DNA of 64,000 bases from Paramacrobiotus metropolitanus (lineage: Eukaryota; Tardigrada; Eutardigrada; Parachela; Macrobiotidae), in assembly GCF_019649055.1 (NCBI RefSeq), contig NW_026570375.1, positions 186,001 to 250,000 on the forward strand, given 5' to 3'. Positions 55,544 through 64,000 of this stretch are shown piece by piece. A program made the translations under genes and the position numbers. Numbering within the stretch: position 1 is the stretch's first letter; every line of letters starts with the position of its first letter. The notes beneath the pieces were generated by a model. It had not been told where the DNA came from. It did not search any database and saw only the letters and a list, made by a program, of their open reading frames with translations.

Positions 55544-57794
55544 GGAGGTGTAAGTGTTCATGTCTGAACAAAACATCCCTTTATCAAAATTGATGATGAT
55601 GTTGCTGCCTCTGACTTCAGGCTTCCCATGACCCCGCCTCAGAATGCGGCGCCTCGCAAATATCTTGTCAAGTGCACCTGCAAAAAGATCTGTTTCCGTG
55701 GGAAATCAATGAACATCTGAATCGCGCAAATCACTGCACAATTAATTCCTGGATCTTGAGATCTGAGAGTGTACAGATAGAAGTGCGTTATACAGTACGA
55801 CTGAGTGCGTAATAACGACTACTCACCGTCAGTAGTCGTTACAGTGAAGCAAAGGATAGCACAATCTGGTCATGAAGCCGTTTATCTGAAGTTTTTCTCC
55901 TATCCGGTTGTTTCACTGAAACAGACAGCAGAATCAAACAGGAAACAGCGCAATGAACGATCATTTCGACCGAAAGCATATTCTGTTCTTTATGGTGTAC
56001 CGAGGCATTACGAAAGCTACAGGCCTAAAATCGACTGCGACGGTGTCAGGATAGTGGAGACGATGTACTGTGTCGCCCGTAGACTTACATTCAACTTTGA
56101 AATTCTAGAATTCCTTGTACCTTTGTTTATAAGTCTCCAGGAACACCTCAAAAGAAAGAGAATAATTTGTTGTTTCTTCTGATACTAAGTTAGCGCGGAT
56201 CCGCTGCAAATTAGATGCGATATGAGTGTTTTTATTTAACATGGAAGTCTATGGAAGAAGCCTGCACTTGTGGCTATGCTTGTGGTGCGGATTTACTGTG
56301 GACGGCTGCAGTCTTCCGACTAAGTTGCTGACTATCTGTCACTATCAGTATGTGAACACTTTCTGAAATACGAGTCCAGAAATTTATGTTTTCACTTGAC
56401 TTTGTTTCCTGGACTTTAATCATTAAGAAAACGGCCATGGTTGCAGCTTAACCACTCTTTGAAGACACACCAGTACCTTGGCTCTTGGATCCACCATGTG
56501 CGAGGCCAAACTGCTTTTAACTCAACTTTTACCGCTAGAATTTTCGGGGACGGTGACGAAACATCATGTTTTTCAGTTTTAAACAAAAAAAACCCATTTA
56601 GACGCAAGGAAATTTCGTTCTGCTGGAACGCAAAGAGCGCGCAAGCCTATGGAGTTCGCAAGATCGGTCTCCTCCACCGTGACGTCATCGTACAGGCTGC
56701 CAGTTCGATTTTATGCCTTAGAGCTTTCGTAATGCCTCGGGTGTACAATTGTAATGCGGAACTAAATGTTCTCTACGTTTGATGACTTTGTGACGATTTT
56801 CATAAAGTTGACCTTACGGCCAAGAAAACGGAACTGAACATAAATTGCACTGCTGTATGTACCAGTATGATACTGGAAAATGCAAACGATACTTGTATGA
56901 TCAGACAGACAGGCTATCCAGATCCTATCCCATCGTCTTACAAATTATTTTACCACCGATATTAGGTATGTAATTGTAAATTACTTTACCACCGGAATCA
57001 TGCATCAGAATCTTACCATCTTCTTAGCGGAAGGAGATCATCTCAATCAGATTAGGTAAAGCGTTGCAAAGTGATAATTATTGATTATTATTGTCATCCA
57101 GCCAAAAGCGCAATCGGCTCTGGTACTAAAAAACACAGTCGCACTTCGCCATTGCTTTATTAATTATTCGGCTAGTTGTTTCAAAAAGGCACAGGCACAA
57201 AAAGATAGGTAATTGTACTATTTTGAGGGAAAACCAACTGGAGCACTGGGCCCTCCATATTGTGGACAGTGGTCACTGTGGTACAGAACTGAAATCTCTT
57301 CTTAATATGGTTACTTTCCAACGTTTCGTATTCAGCTAACCGTACCGTATCGTAATAAAGCCGATACAAAAATTAATGTACAGGTAACCATTTAAAGCGG
57401 TTTTGTAACTCGTACTTTGTGAGCAACCTTCGGACACAAGTTGTTTTAGTGTATCGATAGAGAATAATCGAACGTTTTTTTATTAAAATGAGTTTACCGC
57501 CCACGTTTACCCTTAAGCTGCATAACAAAAAAAAAACATAGTGCATATGAAGACAATACCTCAGTAGGCAATACCCACCCCGGGCCACCCGATTAACAGA
57601 AAATGCAAAAGAACTACATGTACGAGTACTTAAAAGTTAACAATGATGAAGAGATAGAGTCATATGTGCAGCCACGAAGAGATACTCGTGAATATAGATT
57701 TGGTACATACTTGTACATCTCTTTAAAATGCACAACGTCATTGCTCGTAAACGAACTCAACAAAATAAAGATGTGGGACGACATTTCGCAGTCC
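55544..57794. other. Spacer between family copies 2 and 3
   Basis: No gene recognised. Open frames at 55805-56182 (125 codons) and 56441-56782 (113 codons), both plus strand, have no motifs or splice partners I can defend. Confidence 0.45.
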
Positions 57795-59934
57795 TCATGC
57801 CACAGCGAAAATTAAATGAATGGCCGCAACCGCTACCTTCGTAAGAGTGGACACATCCACCTGCCTCAGATCAACATCCACCCAACCACGGTCACTGCCA
57901 TCAAGTAGAAAGCCACAGTACCTACAAAATTATAACAAACTCGAATTTGAGAAAGCCATATGCAATTATGTAAAGCGATTCCTCAAACCTACAGCTGCAA
58001 GAGATGTCGAATAGCACGCCACTCGTTGGGATACGCCAGATTGTCCACCCACCGTCGATGGATGGAGCGGACGCTATCGTACACTGTAGCACCAATCGGA
58101 GGATGGTTCATCTCCGCCGCCAATAAAAACTTACGGAAAATCCCGCCATCACCATCACTGGAATGCAATATTAGATACGGGATCGTAAGTGGCATTTCCC
58201 GGCGACAGTGTAAAGGAACTCTGTCCCGTGGAAATTCGCTGTACATGAAGCGGGATTTCATGTAATGGGTAAAATCGCGCACCGTAAAATTCCGCAGAAC
58301 CAGATGCCGACAAACGGTGCTGAGTGTGGTCAAAATGGAACATTTCCACAAACGATCCATATGCTGACCGACAGGTTCCGGCAAGAAGTACATATCAGGG
58401 TTGATCGTAACACCATCAAATGAAAATCCATTTTTGATTACGATGTAGTCCAGCTGAATATCCCTGATGGTCAGTAGCGTTACCAGTGTTTTTTTCACCA
58501 CGGTCAAGTTTGTGAACTGGAGGTCATCGAGCAAAGTGAGGCTCTTGGTGTCCGTGGTTAGAGCCATATCCAAGGCCCAGCTGAATTTGTACAAGTTGTG
58601 GCAGGAAAGCATGAAGTAGATTAAATTTTTCGGCTGCAGTATCGAGCTGTCGATGATAAGATGTCCGCTGGAGCGGCGGTCGGATAAAAGCTGATGCCAC
58701 AGTGTGCAGATCCTGACCATTCATGTATTATAGTAGTAAACGACTGGTGAATATTGTAATGAAAGTAGTTTTATCTTCTCCGAGCCACAAAAACACTTGA
58801 ACAGAAAGTTTCTTTTGTGCTATCTTATCGCATATAATCATATTTTACATGGAGAACCGTTTTCTAAACGTTATTTCACCATTTCGTTTTCGCTTGGGTG
58901 TGCAGGTCCAAACTGAGGAGAACATCGGCCATAATCGAATGAGCCATATCCCCGATCCATCCGTCATTACCTGCAGCAAAATTAAGTACGGTACAACATG
59001 GATGTGATTTCAAAATTCGATGCGCTGCTTACCGGGTAGGCCTTAGCTGTTCGTTCGTAGAAACTATAAGCATACAACCTATTCCGGTAAACACAAAAAT
59101 ATGAACGCTCAACGTATTGACAGTTAACTCTTGCTGTGGAATTCCGACCATGATATCGTCCAACACTGGCGGATCTGGAACATGGTAGAATTTGGCACAG
59201 GCTTGAGTTAAGGTTTCCAGATTCCATTCGGCACGTGTGTTCACATGATCGTGATGGAGCTGGGCGCACATAAAACTGAGTGCATCCCCATTGACAGCAA
59301 CATGGACTCGAAGCCCAACATAACTGTTACCAGGAGAAAATCCTCCAGCTGGATCTGTGGACGGGGTTTCTCCAGCTTTGTACAGGCATTTACGTATAGT
59401 TTTCCAATCCAGCATCGTAATCAAGCGAGCATTCTTGACGGGTACGGTAAATTTACGATAGTATAGTCCGCTGGTCTGGTTGAAGCGCGGTGGCGCATCG
59501 AAAGCGGGATCAATCGCGACAGCAATCTGCCACTGGTGAACCACCAAACGCCGCGGTGTGGTCTCGTGCTCCAACTGTGCAAAGAACAAACCAAATCCAG
59601 TCGTTGGTGTAAGAAGTAGGGCCAGACGAAAAACATGCGGTCCGTTCTCGATGTTGCGCAGCGCCACTTGCACTGCATAACTGCCGTTCGTCCTCACTGC
59701 TTTGTCAATTGTGTACCCCATGTCATCGCTCAAGAAGCGCTGAGCGCGGATGTGGCGTGAATGGATCCAGGCAGCGGGAGCCATTGTAGAATCGAAATTG
59801 ACAAACATGAGGTCTTGCACGTATCCAAGCCACCATTCCCCGTTCTCGCGTTGAACCATCACCGTGTTTCCGAAGTTGATCTCGCATGGGCCGCATGTCA
59901 GGCCAAGAAATGGGTAAGATATGATGGCGTCCAT
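57795..59934 (-). CDS. F-box-like / Tudor-like family gene, copy 3
   Basis: Minus strand. Exon 1 starts at ATG 59934 (MDAIISYPFLGLTCGPCE) and is open past the expected donor near 59121. Exons 2-4 are 58970-58880, 58712-57993 and 57921-57795, with GT-AG borders and phases as in copy 2; about 580 residues. Exon 1 holds the Tudor/SH3-like segment (NTVMVQRENGEWWLGYVQD; 3-4 residues shorter than the paralogues), a middle domain (HQWQIAVAIDPAFDAPPRF) and AQLHHDHVNTRAEW. Exons 2-3 make the F-box-like motif (DVLLSLDLHTQAKTK + ICTLWHQLLSDRR). Exon 3 continues with LLDDLQFTNL and FPRDRVPLHC; exon 4 ends LRQVDVSTLTKV. The donor of exon 1 is degraded here (TTAACTGTCAAT where the paralogues have G|GT), so correct splicing is uncertain. 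Possible role: substrate receptor of an SCF-type ubiquitin ligase, inferred from the F-box-like motif only. Confidence 0.68.
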
Positions 59935-61098
59935 CTTCGCGCAAGTGACGCAACTCGTATAAAGGGTTCTTCAGTTCTGATCTGAGCCAAAAATCTCCAG
60001 ACGAGTTAGACACCTTAGATGTTGCTTGCTTGTGCTTCCAGCCAAGTTCAGTCAACCATAGCACTGGGTAACGGATTTTGGAAAGGCTCTGGTCTGTGAA
60101 TAATGGGATACCAATTCCAAAACTGAGAGTGTGAGTCTAGACTCCAGCACGAATTCGCAATGAGTGCAACATACTTACGGGTCGGCCAACTTCGCCTTTG
60201 CCGGCCATTTGCCTTTGCCGTTTCAGTTTCCCGTTTTCAACTTTACCTTTGCCTTTGCCGGCGGAAAAGCCGTTAGCACAACAATTTGCCGTTTCAGAAC
60301 GCCGTCTCTAAAAGCCTTTGCCGTTTGGAAAACAAATTACCATTAACACATTGCCGTTCCCAACCTTTTTTGGTGCGGTTTCCGGTTTTACGATTTTTTT
60401 TTGCATTACCTGTTTACGTTATGCGCACAGTCCGTTCGCGAAAGTTTTACAGGTCTTGGTAACTTTATTCAACAACAAGTATCGGTCGCGCTAGCGCGCG
60501 ACCAGTTGTGTTCAAGGTATGGAAGAACGAAAGAAATTACAAAATATACTTCGTGCAGCAATAAAATATTTCAAATATAAAACCCCACCGAGGCCAGCTA
60601 CGAAAATATTTTAAACACGTAGAAATGCGGACAGCTTTCAAGCTTTCCGGTTAAAATCGATCAGTTTACAAAAATTACAATAATCTCTGTAATTTTTCTT
60701 GTTTGTCTTTTTCATGTTTTTAATGTAACTTTATATTGCTGATCTAGCCAACTGAAAACTTTAATTTTTTGGTACGACAGGTAGTATTTAAACGGTGATA
60801 AAATGGATGGCGTGGGATCACTTACACGATGCCCATAAATGATAAAACACCATTCAGCCGATATTTCAGCGGAGAATTAATGGAAACTTGTGGGAAACAG
60901 TTAATAGTTACTCAAAGTGACCTCGCAGACTGCATCTTTAGCTACTATTAACTGCAAGATTTTCAGCCATTCAGCCAGCTGTTCAGTATTTAATAAAACT
61001 AGGGAAGTGCACCGCTCCTTGCTAGAACTAAAAGACCGAAGCCAAGCTAGAAATATTTCGAGAAGTATTTAGAACTGGGAAAGTGAATTACATGCAGG
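59935..61098. other. Intergenic with simple and palindromic sequence
   Basis: 60180-60360 is a degenerate repeat of GCCTTTGCCG(TTT) words. 60484-60503 is a perfect 8-bp stem with a 4-base loop (GGTCGCGC TAGC GCGCGACC). Otherwise no gene recognised. Confidence 0.5.
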
Positions 61099-61382
61099 TG
61101 TTACGTGCTTTTTCTAAGGTGGAATACGCGGATGTAAAGTAGCTTTATTGATAGAAATAAGCCAGATGTTATTAGCTAGTTGAGCCTGATGTAAAGCTAA
61201 AGAAAGATACAGTAGCAAGCCGGTTTTATACCGAGCTGCTGGTAAGAAACTGTATAAATAGAACATTGTAGGTGGAACTAAAGTAAGTGTAACAGAAGTA
61301 CATAAAAGGATACAGTACATATAAGGAGATAGTAATTATAGATATAGTGTACGTATAGTACTTATGTAATGTACTCGTAACA
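61099..61382 (-). repeat. 3' LTR of the minus-strand element
   Basis: 284 bp with perfect 7-bp terminal inverted repeats (TGTTACG/CGTAACA). On the minus strand TATAAAA (61224-61230) precedes AATAAA (61144-61149), as expected for U3-R-U5. Confidence 0.88.
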
Positions 61383-61392
61383 TTCCCTCCTT
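61383..61392 (-). other. Polypurine tract
   Basis: AAGGAGGGAA on the minus strand, directly upstream of the 3' LTR: the usual primer for plus-strand DNA synthesis. Confidence 0.7.
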
Positions 61393-61567
61393 AAAACAAA
61401 ATCGTCCTCGATTTTAATTAGTAATAAAAGATCAAGAATAAAAAGAAAGGTAAAAATTAATGCTGAATACGTGGGAGTCCATTGCGTTGTAGGCGGACTT
61501 CGGTTAGGGCAAGAGTTCTGATCCGGTATAACGGGTGGTCCAATTTTGGCTTCTGTTTCATGGTTTC

Positions 61568-61918
61568 TCACTGTTCAGGTTCCATCCTGGTTTTCTTGAT
61601 TAGTTCGGGCGAAATTTTCATTTGCTCTTTGGATCGCCTCAGGGAATAACGTGCGGCGATTGGGCGAACCAGTCGTGCTGGCAGTATTAACGTTAATACG
61701 TGGTGAATGAACACATGCTGATAAGTCGTCATTCGAGACGCGTTGGTAAAACCACATTCGCAACAATTAAAAATGGTATTGAACTGTTCGACGTTCAGAG
61801 TGTCGATATCGTGACAAATTGTTATGTCTCGGCTTTCGATGCACAGATTTAGATGAATATATTCGTAATTAGCAGTGCAGTAGATCAAAGGCGGGCTATC
61901 AAAATTAACTGGCGGCAT
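61568..61918 (-). CDS. Single C2H2-type zinc-finger ORF inside the LTR element
   Basis: 116 residues from ATG 61918 (MPPVNFDSPPLIYCTANYEY). Residues about 52-72 contain C-X2-C-X12-H-X3-H (CCECGF ... YQHVFIHH), the classic C2H2 finger spacing. The C-terminus is basic (RYSLRRSKEQMKI). It is the only ORF in the element interior that shows a motif. It might bind nucleic acid as a reduced gag-like factor or be a captured host exon. No enzyme domain is present. The frame is close to the 3' LTR. Whether it is expressed cannot be judged. Confidence 0.5.
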   Translation of the reverse strand: MPPVNFDSPPLIYCTANYEYIHLNLCIESRDITICHDIDTLNVEQFNTIFNCCECGFTNASRMTTYQHVFIHHVLTLILPARLVRPIAARYSLRRSKEQMKISPELIKKTRMEPEQ

Positions 61919-61929
61919 GTTAGAAAATA

Positions 61930-63880
61930 AACCGAAAAATGAAAACAGATATTATTTTATCGGTATATTTACCGAGCGAATTTAAACTTTCGTATGTTAA
62001 ATTGAAAAGGTTATAACAGTACTGTGCTGTCATGCGCGCTAAAATCAAAACGGAAAAAAGTAAACGAGCTCAAACTTGTTGACTTGAAAAGATTTAAATA
62101 CTAGCAGCATCAGGAAATTGTGCTATAATTTACGCGTATAAGGGTGCACTAGTGAATGCAACTTTGACTGACGGTGCACTGTTGGCAATTGCTTTAAAAT
62201 CTCTCAAAATTTGTGGATTGGCCAGATAAATATATATCAAATCTGATTTTAAAGGAAAGAGAGAAATATTTTCAGAATGTTTTCAGAAGGAGGATCGCTT
62301 AACTTCGTACGACTCTAACGCACGTTACAGCTTCAGAGAATGAGGATGCCGGTTACCATATAAGAAAGCGTTTCGATCAGTATTACAGGAGGCATATACA
62401 CAGGCACAGTGGTCCCACGCACTGCGCTGAGCATAAAGGGACGGCCTCAAATAAACTGAATTCAGAGATGATGTGATGCGGCGGCATATAAGAGCAGAGA
62501 GCGCAAGGGAATAAAGAGCAAGATAGTAACAGACTGACAGCCTTCACGTATAGTGGATACTGCTTCACTTGGACTGCGCGAGTGTACGGCATTCAAATTT
62601 CAAGAGCGATCTGTTTTTAATATTCATCTTCGTCGACGGATTACAAACTTCAATCAGTCAGCACCGCTTTGGCCAGTATAGTATAGTAAATTTTAAAAGA
62701 CGTCGTACTGATGCGCAGAATTTATAGAGGAACGTTTCAAATGCAATATGCGGTTGGCTCGGTACCGGTAAGAAATATTTTTATTGACAATAATAAGTAA
62801 ATAAACTGCAGTGCGGTATAGGAGACCGATAGCTGCTTGGGATAGCAATTGCTAAAGACATAAGGAAAATATTTATAAATAATTTTTCGTATAGAAAAAC
62901 GTATGCGGCATATCTGCCTCTTAAGTACAGAGACAATGCTGTACTATTACTGTAATAAAATTTAAAGTAAATTATGCATGCTGTGCTGACAAAAAACAGA
63001 TAATAAGAAATGGAAGAAATACAGATCACTTCAACAGTACTTGGAAAGAACGTAAGGAAAACGATATCAAAGAACTCGACGATCGATAATCATATTCGAA
63101 GCGATAATAATAATGTTAATTAATTTGGTCTCGTAAATTCCAATTAAAGACGGCAGATATGGTATTTACGAGTGTTTACTCGCTTCTCATGCTGCCTCTT
63201 CCCTCCTTGCGGAATATTGATGTTGCGCATTAACAGAAATTAGGAATAAATCGAATGAATTATAGTAGCTGCTCAACGGTTTAATTAATTATCGAAAAAT
63301 TGCAGATGTTAATAAAATAAGATAAACACGGTGCACAGAATTCCGTAATACAAAATGTAATTTACGGACGATGTAACGAGGTTCGAATAAATTATTTTAG
63401 TGCTGCAGATAACGCAAAGAAAGTAAAGGAAAGATAGCGAATAATGATTTGCCATATTTAGGCAGCAGTAATTTCTTTTTGAACAAAGGTGAAGAACATA
63501 ATAATGCTGCTAATATTTTTTTTTTTAAAGAGATTTTGTTAGACAGAATTTCCCAGCATTAAAAACCCTTGCGATATTTACCAAGGACACGGTTGCACGC
63601 AGTATATTAGAATCATCCTGGGTGGCGGCATACAGCACAAGCATACGCTGAAATTATACAAAGAATGCCGGATTTACGCAATATGTGATCCTTTCTCCTC
63701 CCTGGTATCGATAAACTCATCGGTGAAATAAAGGTCATAGGGATACACTGATAAACGAAATAACAGCTCTTCACAGTATAGAACTTTAGGAAAGGTCAGG
63801 GGCATAAAATGAATTAATTAATATAGGTGGAAAAATAAAGGTCATGGGCACTCGTGTTAGTTAGGCAAAATAACCAACAA
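61930..63880. other. Interior of the LTR element, no ORF recognised
   Basis: AT-rich, stop-rich in all frames on both strands. Nothing resembling gag, protease, RT or integrase, which is the basis for calling the element non-autonomous. Confidence 0.6.
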
Positions 63881-63898
63881 AACCTGGAGCCACCAAGT

Positions 63899-64000
63899 TG
63901 TTACGTGCTTTTTCTAAGGTGGAATACGCGGATGTAAAGTAGCTTTATTGATAGAAATAAGCCAGATGTTATTAGCTAGTTGAGCCTGATGTAAAGCTAA
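63899..64000 (-). repeat. 5' LTR, partial (window end)
   Basis: 102 of 102 bases identical to 61099-61200. The remaining ~182 bp and the outer target duplication lie beyond the window. Confidence 0.9.

Larger units (their letters stand above)
61099..64000 (-). mobile_element. Non-autonomous LTR retroelement (5' LTR cut by window end)
   Basis: The left LTR, 61099-61382, starts TGTTACG and ends CGTAACA. 63899-64000 repeats its first 102 bp exactly and runs off the window. Next to the left LTR, minus-strand AAGGAGGGAA (61383-61392) is a polypurine tract; next to the right LTR, minus-strand TGGTGGCTCCAGG (about 63884-63896) is a primer-binding-site candidate. The element therefore reads on the minus strand with the left LTR as its 3' LTR. 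The 2.5-kb interior has no gag or pol, only a 116-codon zinc-finger ORF. Confidence 0.85.

Noticed and set aside
55805-56782. Two plus-strand open frames of 125 and 113 codons
   Set aside because: No homology features, no splice partners, and composition like the surrounding intergenic DNA.
61362-61571. A 69-codon minus-strand frame overlapping the zinc-finger ORF
   Set aside because: It lacks a motif, starts at a non-ATG codon and extends towards the LTR border.
1-64000. tRNA genes, rRNA, CRISPR arrays, bacterial operons
   Set aside because: I looked for B-box-like GGTTCGAATCC words, rRNA motifs, regularly spaced short repeats and ribosome-binding-site-led gene runs and saw none. Interrupted genes with GT-AG introns exclude a bacterial contig.

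Overview
The window is eukaryotic nuclear DNA from an animal. Genes have GT-AG introns, often only 70-90 bp, TATA and AATAAA signals, lineage-type paralogue arrays and several retrotransposon classes. I lean towards a small ecdysozoan such as a tardigrade because of the short introns, the divergent class-A GPCR and the private gene families, but nothing here proves the taxon.

Layout. 1.9-3.3 kb: a secreted Gly/Tyr-rich protein. 4.1-13.4 kb: three tandem glycine-N-acyltransferase-like (GLYAT-like) genes; the middle one is nearly intact, the outer two are damaged. 13.8-16.6 kb (minus) and 29.4-32.7 kb (plus): two laccase-like multicopper oxidases in convergent-outward order. Between them lie a truncated PIF/Harbinger transposase, a fibre-like protein with twenty 28-residue repeats, a GPCR, and a diverged duplicated block (17.2-19.1 kb against 24.9-28.5 kb). 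33.5-37.0 kb: a solo LTR, a decayed minus-strand Ty3/gypsy pol remnant and a small secreted-protein exon next to it.

39.0-59.9 kb: three tandem minus-strand copies of a four-exon gene I do not recognise as a named family. An N-terminal Tudor/SH3-like segment is followed by an F-box-like motif assembled across an intron. Copy 1 has three independent lesions. Copy 2 was intact until interrupted by a nested insertion: an ORF1-only non-LTR element (11-bp target duplication) that itself carries a 9.8-kb Ty3/gypsy-like LTR retrotransposon (284-bp LTRs, 4-bp target duplication). Copy 3 is nearly complete.

61.1-64.0 kb: a young minus-strand non-autonomous LTR element with a 116-residue one-zinc-finger ORF; its 5' LTR runs off the window.

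The host genes do not form one pathway. Two (oxidase, Gly-rich protein) look extracellular; the GLYAT-like genes would be intracellular acyl-conjugation enzymes. Several reading-frame breaks fall at short homopolymers in otherwise well conserved sequence, so some apparent pseudogenes may be assembly errors. All homology statements come from motif recognition by eye, not from a database search.
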